NCBI GenBank assembly: GCA_028724905.1
Contig: JAQYTG010000004.1
Location: forward strand, 94,923 to 158,922
From: Actinomycetaceae bacterium
GTDB taxonomy: Bacteria > Actinomycetota > Actinomycetes > Actinomycetales > Actinomycetaceae
DNA: 64,000 nucleotides
Direction: 5' to 3'
Shown: positions 45,950-55,236 of the stretch, one piece after another
Position numbering within the stretch: the first letter of the stretch is position 1
How the letters are laid out: each line of letters opens with the position of its first letter
Made by a program: the position numbers and the translations under genes
Notes under the pieces: generated by a model
Database searches by the model: none
What the model saw: only the letters and a program-made list of their open reading frames with translations
Told to the model about the DNA's origin: nothing

Positions 45950-46262
45950 GTGGAGCAGGCACAGGTAGGTACATCGGTGGCGGGGCAGGAACGTCTAGGG
46001 CAGGCGCAGGTAGGCATGCCGGTGGCGCGGGGCATTAACCCACATTTCCGCAGTCTTGTGCAGGCGCCTCCAGTCTTGTGTAGGCGCCCTAAGTCCCATC
46101 CTTGTGAGCGAACGCTAAATGTTACAAATAACCTTTGTACAAATCTCCGATGATTCTACAGTGGGGCTTTTTTAAGCTGAGAGTGACTCAAGAGATAGTC
46201 GGCAAAGAAGCCGGCTGCGCAATTGAGGAGCGATCCGTTTGAGGGTTCAAGGAGAGAAGAAC
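45950..46262. promoter_or_regulatory. Upstream region of the glycyl radical operon
   Basis: About 313 bp. First part: two imperfect copies of GGCAGG(C/A)(A/G)CAGGTAGG(T/C)A, near 45955 and 46001, plus CTTGTG(C/T)AGGCGCC repeats near 46054 and 46076. Second part (46113-46155) is AT-rich with GTTACAAATAACCTTTGTAC, an imperfect inverted repeat (ACAAA/TTTGT) that may bind the PucR-type regulator or an oxygen-sensing factor. Likely promoter there, not defined. Confidence 0.45.
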
Positions 46263-48911
46263 ATGACTGCTGTAGAAAACGAGACGTCAGATTTGACGTT
46301 TACCTATGGTGAGCGGCCGGAAGAAGTATCAGACCGCGAGGTAAAGGGCAAAGCTAGCCCCCGCGCCGAAAAATTGATTCAAGATTACTACAACGCTAAG
46401 TTGATGCTCGATTGCACATTTCCGATTGAGTATACGAAAGCCTGGGAAGCAGCAAAAGGTAATCATCCTGTGCTGCGCCGCGGTTTGGCATTCAAAGCGG
46501 CTTTTTCTGCTCTTGAGCCGAATATCCGCCCTGGCGAACTGATCGTGATGAGCCGCAACCGCTATGTGCGCGGTGCATCGCTGGTGCCGTGGACGGCCAA
46601 CAGCGCCATTTTGCAAGAGGAAGAGCGCGCTCAGCGCCTGAGCGGCCGCGCTTCCAACAAGGCGCTCGAAGACGTGACGATTCTCGCCACCGGTGGCGGC
46701 GTGGTCGCAGAGGACACAGAAGACCTCATTTCCATTTCCAAGCGCTATGGCTTGCCGCGTGAAGAGTACGAAGGGATGCTGGAAGCCTGCAAGTATTGGG
46801 AAAACACCTCGGTGGAAGAGACCTCGTGGATGTGGGGCAAGATGCATCCCGAGTACGACACCTTGGTGAAATTCAAGGACGCCGTGTTGATGAGTTCCGA
46901 CATGGAGTACGGCAACCGCCACGGACGCTCGGTGAACTCCTACGCTGTGGTCTTTACGCTCGGCTTCGAGGGTATGAAGAAGCGCTGCCGCGAGCTGATT
47001 GACGAGCACTGCCACGATGGGCAAAACGTAGACAAAGTGGCATTCTGGCTGGGCACGATCGCCACGATTGAGGGCGTGCAAACCTGGATGCGCAAATACG
47101 TAGCTGAGGCTCGTCGGCTCGCCGACGCGGAGAGCGATCCACGGCAGAAACAAGAATATCTCGATATTGCTGATCGTCTAGAGTGGGTGGTGGAGAATCC
47201 GCCGCGCACCTTTATGGAAGCTGTGCAGCTGCACTGGACGGCTCAGCTTGAGGTGTACAACGAAATGCAAGGCTCGGGCTTCTCGCCTGGGCGCTTGGGC
47301 GCCGTGCTCTATCCATACTGGAAGAAAGATATTGACGAAGGCCGGATCACCCGCGAGTTTACCCTCGAAGTTCTCGAATGTATGCGCGTGAAGTACACCG
47401 AGTTGGAGATCGCCACCTCCACCGCCACCACCGGCATTCTCGCCGGCAATACTTTCAACAACATTTGCCTCGGTGGGCAGAATCCTGATGGCACTGCTGG
47501 CGATAACGAGCTGGAGATGCTCTTCTTGCAGGCGTGCATCAATATGCCAACGGTTTCCCCAACGCTCACGGTGCTCTACGATGGCAAGCTCTCCAACGCT
47601 TTCCTGAATAAGGCCATTGAGTGCAACAAGACCGGTGCTGGTATGCCAGCCTGGGTGAGCAATCGCGTCGGCATCGAATACTGCATGAAGTATTTCCAAG
47701 ATGAGCACATCACCATTGAGGATGCTCGCTCGTGGTCGGTCGGCGGCTGCTTGGAGATTCAGCCTGGCGCTATGGCATACGGAAAAGTGGGTGCAGGTGC
47801 CTATTCCTCCTCAGGCATTAACTTCATCAACGTGCCTAAGATCCTTGAGCTGGTGCTCTTCGACGGCAAAGATCCGCGCACTGGCATCCAGGTGTTCCCA
47901 GAAAAGCACCTGCCACTCGATACGTTCGAGCAGGTGATGGATGAGTTCAAGGCGAAGTTCTTTGAAGTCACCCGTATTTTCCAGGAGCTGTACAACTTCA
48001 AGACGAAGTCTGCTTTCGAGATTGATCAGCCGATTCTGTTCTCAGCGCTCACGAGCGACTGCCTTGAAAAAGGTGCGGATATCGACCACGAGGGCAACCG
48101 CTACAACCGCTGCTTCACCACCTGGATTACCGGCCAGGTGAACGCGGCGAACTCGCTAGCTTCATTGAAGAAGAACGTCTTTGAGGATCACGCTTTCACG
48201 CTCGATGAGCTCAAAGACGCCATGCTGAACAACTTCGGCTATGAATCGGCACTCATCACGGGGAACTTCTCCATGATGGAGCAAGAGAAGAAAGAGTCGA
48301 ACCCCGATTGGGAGCGCATCCATGCTCTGTGTATGCGTGCACCGAAGTTCGGTAACGACGATCACTATGTGGACGACATTTACGTGCAGGTGTCGCATAC
48401 TTTCCGTGACGCCTCAGAATCCACGACTGACGTCTTCGGCCGCAAGTGGGTGGGCTCGATGCTCTCCACGTCTACACACGGCCCGCTCGGGCAGGCAGAT
48501 ATCGCTTCACCAGATGGACGTCTCGCTGGCGTCACGCTGGCTGACGGCGGACAGTCGCCATACCCAGGCACCGATCTGAACGGCCCGTATGCGGTGTTGA
48601 ATTCGGCTGTGTCGATTGACCACTCCGACTTCAAGAACACGCAGCTCAACATGAAAGTGCATCCAGCTTCTATCAAAGGCGCACAAGGCTCGAAGAAGAT
48701 GCTGCAGATGATCAAGGCTTTCATGGATCAAGGTGGCTATCATATCCAGTTCAATGTGGTTGATTCGCGAATGCTCAAAGATGCGCAGAAGAAACCGGAT
48801 CAGTACCGCAATCTGCTGGTGCGTGTGGCTGGATTTACGCAGTATTGGGTGGAAGTGGCGAAGCCAATTCAGGATGAATTGATCGCTCGCACCGAGTACG
48901 AAGAGATCTAA
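46263..48911 (+). CDS. Glycyl radical enzyme, arylacetate-decarboxylase-like
   Basis: Oxygen-sensitive radical enzyme, 882 residues. It has the PFL-like barrel with catalytic Cys496 and Glu498 (SVGGCLEIQPG) and the C-terminal glycyl radical Gly857 in VRVAGFTQYW. Length and segments (PTVSPTLTVLYDGKLSNAF, RVAGFTQYW...KPIQDELIARTEYE) are close to 4-hydroxyphenylacetate decarboxylase HpdB as I recall it. But residues equivalent to HpdB His536 and Glu637, which contact the para-hydroxyl end, are Asn520 and Trp621 here. No HpdC-like small Fe-S subunit gene is beside it. So it is probably a one-subunit decarboxylase of an arylacetate such as indole- or phenylacetate, or of something new. Start 46263 has an AAGGAGAG box; the frame is open from 46239. 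Upstream of its transporter, regulator and activase. Confidence 0.85.
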   Translation: MTAVENETSDLTFTYGERPEEVSDREVKGKASPRAEKLIQDYYNAKLMLDCTFPIEYTKAWEAAKGNHPVLRRGLAFKAAFSALEPNIRPGELIVMSRNRYVRGASLVPWTANSAILQEEERAQRLSGRASNKALEDVTILATGGGVVAEDTEDLISISKRYGLPREEYEGMLEACKYWENTSVEETSWMWGKMHPEYDTLVKFKDAVLMSSDMEYGNRHGRSVNSYAVVFTLGFEGMKKRCRELIDEHCHDGQNVDKVAFWLGTIATIEGVQTWMRKYVAEARRLADAESDPRQKQEYLDIADRLEWVVENPPRTFMEAVQLHWTAQLEVYNEMQGSGFSPGRLGAVLYPYWKKDIDEGRITREFTLEVLECMRVKYTELEIATSTATTGILAGNTFNNICLGGQNPDGTAGDNELEMLFLQACINMPTVSPTLTVLYDGKLSNAFLNKAIECNKTGAGMPAWVSNRVGIEYCMKYFQDEHITIEDARSWSVGGCLEIQPGAMAYGKVGAGAYSSSGINFINVPKILELVLFDGKDPRTGIQVFPEKHLPLDTFEQVMDEFKAKFFEVTRIFQELYNFKTKSAFEIDQPILFSALTSDCLEKGADIDHEGNRYNRCFTTWITGQVNAANSLASLKKNVFEDHAFTLDELKDAMLNNFGYESALITGNFSMMEQEKKESNPDWERIHALCMRAPKFGNDDHYVDDIYVQVSHTFRDASESTTDVFGRKWVGSMLSTSTHGPLGQADIASPDGRLAGVTLADGGQSPYPGTDLNGPYAVLNSAVSIDHSDFKNTQLNMKVHPASIKGAQGSKKMLQMIKAFMDQGGYHIQFNVVDSRMLKDAQKKPDQYRNLLVRVAGFTQYWVEVAKPIQDELIARTEYEEI

Positions 48912-48925
48912 TATACAGCCACAAT

Positions 48926-48978
48926 CCAGCCAGGGGTGTAGGTTGGAGCTGCTCAGTTCCACCTGCACCCCTGGCTGC
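48926..48978 (+). terminator. Hairpin after the glycyl radical gene
   Basis: CAGCCAGGGGTG (48927-48938) pairs with CACCCCTGGCTG (48966-48977), with further pairing GTAGGTTGGA/TTCCACCTGC inside. There is no long U run. It probably attenuates rather than fully separates the downstream MFS-PucR-activase genes. Confidence 0.7.
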
Positions 48979-49046
48979 TTTACTAGTGTCAGTTTGGCTT
49001 GTTAAGCCTCATTTTTAAGCTTTAATTTTATTGTCAGGATGTCATA

Positions 49047-50369
49047 ATGCCTACGTCTACTCTTTCTCAGAGTGCTTCGGCCAGCGGTGGTTCGGCTAGG
49101 GGCGCCTCGGCAGGATCGGCCACTCGCGTGGATATGGCCGGCCGAGATCGCTACGCTCGACGCGCCGTCATCGGTGCAGCGCTCTCTACTTTTTGGTCTG
49201 GTGCACTGATCTTCGGCTTTCCAGGCGTGATGAAACCCATCTGGGGTCAAAAATTCGAGGGAGAACTCGGATGGATCATGACCCTCGTGATCTTTTCCCT
49301 CGGTATTTTCACGTTCTTCGCCGGTAAATGGCACATGAAGCTCGGCACCCGCCGCTCCTACCTGGTAGGTACCGCAATTTTGATCGTGTGTATGCTGCTC
49401 GTCACCTACGCACAAAATATCTGGATGCTCTACGTCTTTGCGTTCCTCAACGGCACGGCCTCGTGTTTCGTCTACTCGCCGTCACTGACCACGGTACAAA
49501 ATTGGTATCCGCATCGCAGAGGGCTCGTGACGGGCATCGTCAATCTCGTCTTCGGCTTGTCTGCAGCTGTGATGTCTCCACTATTCAAGGTGATGTACGA
49601 CGCTTGGGGCTATGTGGGAATGTGCTGGGTGACGATTGTGCTGATCGTGATCACCAATCTCATTGCCGCCGCTATCACGGAGATGCCTGAGCGCAGCACA
49701 CTCACTCCAGAGCAACGGCGTGCCCACGAGGAGCTGCTCGACAAGATGGCCAGCTCCAATTCTGGTGCAGCTCCTGCTGCGGACGTGGAGCCTAAAGTTG
49801 CGCTGCGTACTCGCTCGTTCTGGTTCATCTGGCTGGCCTGGTGCTTCATGGGCGCTGCTGGTATTTCGATGGTCACGCTCTCCACCGGCTACGGCGAATT
49901 CCTCGCTGATGGTGGATATGCTGTGGCGGCGGTGGGATTGCTCACCGCGTTTAACCTCACCAATGGTTTCTCCCGTATTGTGGCTGGTGCACTATCCGAT
50001 GTGATGGGGCGGAATGTGCTCGGAGCCATCAGCTTCGTTCTAGCTGCCGTCGGATATTTTGCACTGCCATTTGCCACCAATTTTGTGGTGCTGTGCATCC
50101 TGTGCGCTCTAGTGGGCTTTGCGTTTGGCACACTCTTTGCCATCACGGCTCCGCTGGGTACGGATCTTTTCGGGTTGAAATACTTCGGGCTGATTTTCGG
50201 ATACATCTTTACTGCCTACGGTTTCGTGGGTGGTTTAGTCGGCCCGCTGCTATCATCTTATGTGTTGAATATCACTCGATCTTATACGGTGGTATTCACA
50301 TACTTGGGCGTGTTCTGCGTGTTGGCTGCCATTTTCATTATGCTAGCCAAGCCAAAGAAACGCCCGTAA
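49047..50369 (+). CDS. MFS transporter, oxalate/formate antiporter (OFA) type
   Basis: Major facilitator, 440 residues, about twelve transmembrane segments. The N terminus is a Ser/Ala/Gly-rich tail of about 30 residues. Diagnostic for the OFA group: the first helix region SGALIFGFPGVMKPIWGQKF, the loop GKWHMKLGTRRSYLVGTA, WYPHRRGLVTGIVNLVFGLS and the second-half SDVMGRNVLGAIS. It is not expected to be a symporter of simple oxalate here. Position between the glycyl radical gene and its regulator suggests it imports the carboxylate substrate or exchanges it for a product. The RBS is weak (CAGGATGT). Start ATG at 49047. Confidence 0.85.
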   Translation: MPTSTLSQSASASGGSARGASAGSATRVDMAGRDRYARRAVIGAALSTFWSGALIFGFPGVMKPIWGQKFEGELGWIMTLVIFSLGIFTFFAGKWHMKLGTRRSYLVGTAILIVCMLLVTYAQNIWMLYVFAFLNGTASCFVYSPSLTTVQNWYPHRRGLVTGIVNLVFGLSAAVMSPLFKVMYDAWGYVGMCWVTIVLIVITNLIAAAITEMPERSTLTPEQRRAHEELLDKMASSNSGAAPAADVEPKVALRTRSFWFIWLAWCFMGAAGISMVTLSTGYGEFLADGGYAVAAVGLLTAFNLTNGFSRIVAGALSDVMGRNVLGAISFVLAAVGYFALPFATNFVVLCILCALVGFAFGTLFAITAPLGTDLFGLKYFGLIFGYIFTAYGFVGGLVGPLLSSYVLNITRSYTVVFTYLGVFCVLAAIFIMLAKPKKRP

Positions 50370-50399
50370 CGGCGGTGATAGCAAAGGAGCTAGCGGGCG

Positions 50400-52133
50400 A
50401 TGTATAGCGGCGTGACGGTGCGGAGGATTCTACAGCGGCCGGAGTTTGCTGGGGCGCGGGTGCTCGGCGGGGAAAACAACCTCGACCGTGTGGTGACGTC
50501 AGTGACTGTGGCAGAAATTCCCGACATCGCCCGCTGGCTCAATGGCAATGATTTCGTACACGGGGTGGGACGGCTCTTTGCCCGCTCGGACGGAAGCGTC
50601 GATGAGGAGGGGCTCTACCAGTGGGTGCGCGATCTGATCGACGGTGGAGCTGCGTGTCTAGCCATTAAAACGCGCCGGTATATCAAAGAGCTTCCAGCTG
50701 CCGTGATTCAGCTCGGCGACGAGGCCGGTTTCCCTATCATCGAGCTGCCAGATGGAGTGATCCAAGGGCAAGTCTCAGAGATTATTTTCCAGATGATCCT
50801 TGAGGCTGGCCAAGAGCGAGAACAGCAGCGCACGCGGCTCTTCACCGAGATGGTACGCGATCTTACTGGGCCGCATTTGCTCAGCCACGACGCTCGCAGA
50901 ATGGCCGTGTATCTCGGCTATCCCATTGCCATTGTGGATGCGTGCTACGCATTCTTGGGTACTTCGTTTACCGGCGCCGAAGAAGAAAGCACAGATCTAT
51001 CTGCTTTGCAGCAGGGAATCAAGAAAGCAGTGGCCGCGGGAGAGCAGCTCTCAAAGGTGACCGTCACCGATGATCAAATCCTGGTGGGGTATGTCGATAC
51101 CGATACTCACGGAGCGCAGCGGCAATTAGTGGTGGCTGGAATTACTTACAAGGGGCAAAACTTAGGTTATGTGTGTCTCGTAGGGAATGAGGATCCCATC
51201 TGCCCAGATACCATCTACTTTTTCGCTTCGCTCGCAGAGGTGATCACCGTCGATATGTCTCAAAACATGATGGTGGAGACGTCGTCACTCATCTCTCGCA
51301 GTGATTTTTTTGCGGTGATTTCCGAGCCGGAAGTTGATGAGCGCAAAGCACTTCACCTCGCCGATCTCATCGGACTCAACTACGTGCAGCCGATGCGTGT
51401 AGCCGTGATAGCTCTGGGGGCAAAAGCCAAGAATTTCGCTCCGGAATTTTCATTCTTAGGGGAAGAGGAGCGTAAAGCCGTCAGCTATATATCGCAATAT
51501 CTACGCTCCACGCTCGCTCGCTCAGAAGAGTATTTCGTGTGTGCGTGGGAACGCGGTGTGGCAGTGATTTTTATGGGAGAGAGGTACTCTGCCGAACGCT
51601 ATTCCGCCATCGTGCAAGCTGCCGTGAGACAGCTGAGCTCAGCACTGCACGTCGCAGACGTGATTGCTGGTATTGGCCAGGGAGGGCACGGCATAGCCGG
51701 AGTGCATGAATCAGCAGAGAACGCCCTTTATGCGCTCAAATGCATTGAGACGTTCTCGCTCACCGAGCAGGTGATTCGCTACGACGAACTCGGGCCGTAC
51801 CTATTTCTCAGCGCTGCGCTGTGCTCCGCTGATGCGTCACGCAAGTATGTGGATTTTGTGCTCGGGCCACTCCTCAATCAAGAATCCGAATATCGTGACG
51901 AACTGATCGACACGCTGTTCGTCTACCTCGAAACTGGCGGTTCGTATGCTGCCGCCAGCAAAAAACTTCGAGTGCACGTCAATACCGTGCGTTATCGCAT
52001 TAGCAAAATCGCTGAGCTGCTGCCCGTCGATCTTTCCTCCGTAGACGGCAAAGGCTCCGTGTGGCTTGCCATGCGCATCAACACCTTACTCGCCACAAGT
52101 ATGCAAAGCTCGGGCGGGCCGAGCTGCGGTTAG
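50400..52133 (+). CDS. PucR-type transcriptional regulator
   Basis: 577-residue regulator with an N-terminal PucR sensory domain (TVRRILQRPEFAGARVLGG, VTVAEIPDIARWL) and a C-terminal PucR-type HTH (YLETGGSYAAASKKLRVHVN, TVRYRISKIAELL). Regions between match the GGDEF-like spacer of the family. Located between transporter and activase on the same strand, 30 bp after the MFS gene, so it likely activates this operon in response to the substrate. RBS AAGGAGC. Confidence 0.88.
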   Translation: MYSGVTVRRILQRPEFAGARVLGGENNLDRVVTSVTVAEIPDIARWLNGNDFVHGVGRLFARSDGSVDEEGLYQWVRDLIDGGAACLAIKTRRYIKELPAAVIQLGDEAGFPIIELPDGVIQGQVSEIIFQMILEAGQEREQQRTRLFTEMVRDLTGPHLLSHDARRMAVYLGYPIAIVDACYAFLGTSFTGAEEESTDLSALQQGIKKAVAAGEQLSKVTVTDDQILVGYVDTDTHGAQRQLVVAGITYKGQNLGYVCLVGNEDPICPDTIYFFASLAEVITVDMSQNMMVETSSLISRSDFFAVISEPEVDERKALHLADLIGLNYVQPMRVAVIALGAKAKNFAPEFSFLGEEERKAVSYISQYLRSTLARSEEYFVCAWERGVAVIFMGERYSAERYSAIVQAAVRQLSSALHVADVIAGIGQGGHGIAGVHESAENALYALKCIETFSLTEQVIRYDELGPYLFLSAALCSADASRKYVDFVLGPLLNQESEYRDELIDTLFVYLETGGSYAAASKKLRVHVNTVRYRISKIAELLPVDLSSVDGKGSVWLAMRINTLLATSMQSSGGPSCG

Positions 52134-52209
52134 CGATTCCCGTTAGCTGCTCGTCGCTAGCTACCCATCGTTAGCCACTTAAGCCACTCATCAAGGAAGA
52201 GGTCAATCA

Positions 52210-53166
52210 ATGAAACTGGATCCCGAAAATGAAGCAATGATCTTCGATATCCAAGGCTTTTCGGTGCATGATGGGCCAGGCTCACGCACGCTCGTCTTTT
52301 TCAAAGGGTGCCCGCTCAGCTGCTATTGGTGTTGCAACCCTGAGAGCCTGCATATGCACCGAGAAGTGATGTATCGCAAATCGAAATGCGATAAGTGCCA
52401 CGGCTGTATAGAGCGCAAAATCTGCCCCTTCGACGCGATCAGTGCAGACGGGCCCGATTCGTATATCACCATTGACCGCACAAAATGCTTGCACTGCGAC
52501 GATATGCCATGCGTAGAAAAGTGCTATCACGATGCCCTCGCTATCGCCGGTGAAGTCTATACCCTCGATCAGCTCATGCATCGCATTGAGCGTGATTCAC
52601 GTTATTGGGGTGACGGCGGAGGTGTCACCGTGGGTGGAGGAGAGATCGCCCAGCAGTACAAGTTTGTGGCGAATTTTTTGCGGCGGCTGCACGAGCAAGG
52701 TATTCACACCGCTGTGGAGAGCTCGTCTATGGGGGATTGGGAGCACCTGCGCCAAATCTATGAACACGTGGATTGGGCATTTAACGATCTCAAACAGATG
52801 GATCCTGAGAAACACAAATGGGCTACGGGGAAGAGCAACAGAAAAATCCTGGAAAATATCGCGCACATTGCAGATATGGCACGAGAGGGTAAGCTCCGCC
52901 AGATTATTCGCATTCCCGTGGTGGTGGGCTACAACGATGACGACGCGAACATTCAGGCGTCCATTGATTTCATCAAGAGTATCGGCGCCCATGAAGTCAA
53001 TCTGTTGCCGTTCCACAGGCTCGGAGAATCCAAGTACGAGCAGCTCGGCAAAGTCTACGATGCGCGCGATCTGCGCCCGCCCTCCGACGAGCTGATGCAA
53101 GGCATCGCGCACAAGATTCGCAGCGCTGGCCTAGAGTGCTATGTAGGCTCAGATACCCCGTTCTAA
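52210..53166 (+). CDS. Glycyl radical enzyme activase (radical SAM)
   Basis: 318-residue activase that uses S-adenosylmethionine and a [4Fe-4S] cluster to put the glycyl radical on Gly857 of the upstream enzyme. Radical SAM motif CPLSCYWCCNPES (CxxxCxxC) at residues about 36-43. Then two ferredoxin-like cysteine groups CDKCHGCIERKICPF and CLHCDDMPCVEKC, giving two extra Fe-S clusters, as in PFL-like activases with accessory domains (HPAD and glycerol-dehydratase types). Conserved GGEIAQQYKFVA-like (GGGE) SAM-binding loop follows. Starts at an ATG after AAGGAAGAGG. Followed by a terminator at 53448. Confidence 0.92.
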   Translation: MKLDPENEAMIFDIQGFSVHDGPGSRTLVFFKGCPLSCYWCCNPESLHMHREVMYRKSKCDKCHGCIERKICPFDAISADGPDSYITIDRTKCLHCDDMPCVEKCYHDALAIAGEVYTLDQLMHRIERDSRYWGDGGGVTVGGGEIAQQYKFVANFLRRLHEQGIHTAVESSSMGDWEHLRQIYEHVDWAFNDLKQMDPEKHKWATGKSNRKILENIAHIADMAREGKLRQIIRIPVVVGYNDDDANIQASIDFIKSIGAHEVNLLPFHRLGESKYEQLGKVYDARDLRPPSDELMQGIAHKIRSAGLECYVGSDTPF

Positions 53167-53447
53167 ACGGCTTGTGGCGTGTGGTGCTACCTGCTGAGCA
53201 TTGGCTATTAGGGAATGCTGGCTATTGGTGAGCTGGTGGTCGGGTGCGGTTGGCCGTTGGGTGATGCTGACGGGACTGCTGACGGGTTAGCGATGCCATC
53301 GCTCTGGTACTGTCAGCTGACGATATTGGTCAGTTGGGTTATAGGCGGCGTGATCACTCAGGGCATGGTCAGCTCACCACAGGCTAAACTCAAGCTCACC
53401 GCGCACGTTAAACGCCTGCTCACCAGCGGCTGCCGGCCTATAATTAA

Positions 53448-53482
53448 CCGCCAGCAATCCTGTGATGTCGGATTGCTGGCGG
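53448..53482. terminator. Hairpin after the activase
   Basis: CCGCCAGCAATCC (53448-53460) pairs perfectly with GGATTGCTGGCGG (53470-53482), loop of 9. It lies between the activase and the convergent DUF4125 gene and could end both transcripts. The 389-bp gap has otherwise only degenerate TGCTGAC-like words. Confidence 0.8.
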
Positions 53483-53555
53483 TAGCCTCAGCGAGTCGAG
53501 CAGCTATTGGTGGCCTTGCTTTGTTGATTGGCGTTGTTTTATCTATAGCTTTGCT

Positions 53556-54194
53556 TTACTGATTGGCCTCGGCGGTTTCCAGATCTGGCCAACCGTACTG
53601 AGTGACGGTAGCTTCCAGCTGGTCACGCACGAGGTTCCGGCCGTTCGTGAGCGCCTCTTCGACGTCACGCATCACGCATTCGAGTGTGGGGAGTGAATAC
53701 GTGAGCAATTCTCCTACGAGGTAGGTGTTGGCTGTAGGGGTGGCGCCCACCTGGGCTTCTTCGTCACGAGTGCGTCCGCGTCCGCGTAAATGTGGCAGCT
53801 CCTGTGCCACCTGCTGATCCCACAATTCGTGCTGCGCGGCGATCTTTTCGACGAGTTCGAATGCGCGTTGGCTGATAGCGGGTAGTTCAGATTCAATCTG
53901 AGCGTATTCATCGGGGTGGGTGACGGACATCATGCGCGCGTATTTTTCCGTCATCAGATTGCGTCCCTGCGCCTGTGCCTGGGCAAGATCGCGTTGATAG
54001 CTGGTGAGCGTCTCCAGTGACCATGTAGAAAACTGCGCTCTGCGCATGATCTCAAACGTCTGATCTTGGCTCTGGCAGGCCGCAGGCCCGCCTACGTTGT
54101 TCACTGTGCTAAACATCGTCCATTCAGTAGCGATAATCTCTTTGATCATATCGGCGCGCAGAGTGGCATCGCCGTCCACATCTATATTTTCCAT
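53556..54194 (-). CDS. DUF4125 family protein
   Basis: 212-residue soluble protein of unknown function. Recognised by the segments MIKEIIATEWTMFSTVNNVG, CQSQDQTFEIMRRAQFSTWS and YARMMSVTHPDEY. No signal peptide or transmembrane helix. Start ATG at 54194 (GGGAGGCTAACCC box) lies inside the last codons of the DUF4037 gene (13-bp overlap), so the two are translationally coupled. Family members often occur beside DUF4037 and TPR genes (recollection). No enzyme function should be assumed. Confidence 0.75.
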   Translation of the reverse strand: MENIDVDGDATLRADMIKEIIATEWTMFSTVNNVGGPAACQSQDQTFEIMRRAQFSTWSLETLTSYQRDLAQAQAQGRNLMTEKYARMMSVTHPDEYAQIESELPAISQRAFELVEKIAAQHELWDQQVAQELPHLRGRGRTRDEEAQVGATPTANTYLVGELLTYSLPTLECVMRDVEEALTNGRNLVRDQLEATVTQYGWPDLETAEANQ

Positions 54195-55072
54195 GGGTTA
54201 GCCTCCCGTAGTTCCGGTTCAATAATCTGTTCTCGCAAGACGCGAGCATGAGGAATGAGGAAATCACTGCTCTCACTGGAAAGCTGCTGGGTGTGCAGCT
54301 CAGCTATGACGGCTTGGCACAGCTGCTCAATTTGCGCCGTCGCGTTATCAGAGCAGGCAATACTTTCCAGTATCTGTGAGGCGTATTCTCCGAGTATTGG
54401 AAGTGATCTCAAGGAGCGATGTGCCCACTTGTAGAAAGGCATATAGCGTTTATTGAGAATGAAAATGGCGTTGAGAGCAGCATTGATGAAAATGGATTTT
54501 GCCATATATGCAGCTACGTACTCCTCCCTGCGCAGGCAGCGAGGATAGTTGTATTGGCCAGCTTGCCCCATATTGAGCACCGCGCTTTCAAGAAGTTTCA
54601 GGCACACTTCATGCGGATAGTAGCCAAGCAGATCCTGGCGGCGTTGGCTGAAACGCCCTGGCCCGTCAAAGAACACTTCTCCATTTGTGACGGCGGCCAG
54701 ATTTTTCTGTGGTATAGCGAGCCATTCGCGCCAATTACTAGGGGAAAAATCTAGCCCTGTGTACCTGCGATAAAACTGTGGGATCTCTTCTACGCTCAAG
54801 GCCCCTTTAGTGCTGAGCCCTACTGCGGTGCGGATTCGATATTCGGCTCCCTCGCCACCCACTCCCATAGGGATCCACAGTTTGACGCGGGTATCGGCGT
54901 CATGGTCGAGGGAAATCTCGTCGTCAAAACCGAAACAGTCTGAACCGTCGCCTACGAGGCCAGCTGCGATATAGGGATACAAGTCTGGCACGCGCTGTTC
55001 AATGGCTGGAGCGACGTCGATCATCCACCAGAGCTTGGAGCGCTCAAGACCTTTCAAATATGTATCGTTCAC
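54182..55072 (-). CDS. DUF4037 protein with nucleotidyltransferase-like motif
   Basis: 296 residues from a GTG at 55072. The start is chosen because AGGAG lies 7 nt upstream and the family-like NDTYLKGLERSKLWW follows; the open frame runs on to another GTG at 55216, which has no ribosome site. The motif GLVGDGSDCFGFDDEISLDH resembles the G-S and D-x-D block of the nucleotidyltransferase fold in DUF4037 proteins. The C-terminal half is helical (YPHEVCLKLLESAVLNMGQA, PRCLRREEYVAAYMAKSIF). Predicted to transfer a nucleotide to an unknown target. Middle gene of a TPR-DUF4037-DUF4125 set. Confidence 0.78.
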   Translation of the reverse strand: MNDTYLKGLERSKLWWMIDVAPAIEQRVPDLYPYIAAGLVGDGSDCFGFDDEISLDHDADTRVKLWIPMGVGGEGAEYRIRTAVGLSTKGALSVEEIPQFYRRYTGLDFSPSNWREWLAIPQKNLAAVTNGEVFFDGPGRFSQRRQDLLGYYPHEVCLKLLESAVLNMGQAGQYNYPRCLRREEYVAAYMAKSIFINAALNAIFILNKRYMPFYKWAHRSLRSLPILGEYASQILESIACSDNATAQIEQLCQAVIAELHTQQLSSESSDFLIPHARVLREQIIEPELREANPWKI

Positions 55073-55236
55073 TACTGCGCTCCTGTTCTGCTCTTGCTGT
55101 TCCTGTGCTGTTGTCGTGACGGCGGGCGTCTCGTCTGCCGTCTGCTGCGGCTCGTCCCGTGCTCTCGTTGTCAGGTTGCTTCCCTCAGCGATGGCGCTCT
55201 CATTGCCGGCGTCCACTCTCGCTGCGGCTCGCGCAG

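Noticed and set aside
46113..46155. CRP/FNR site upstream of the glycyl radical gene
   Set aside because: The palindrome there is imperfect and does not match the classical half-sites; kept only as a weak operator candidate.
46263..48911. Pyruvate formate-lyase (PFL) for the glycyl radical gene
   Set aside because: PFL has two adjacent active-site cysteines (Cys-Cys). Here a single Cys in GGCLE and a different overall pattern point to the decarboxylase/dehydratase branch.
53215..53562. 115-codon plus-strand frame after the activase
   Set aside because: It runs through the 13-bp terminator hairpin, has no ribosome site and no family features. It is most likely repeat-rich spacer.
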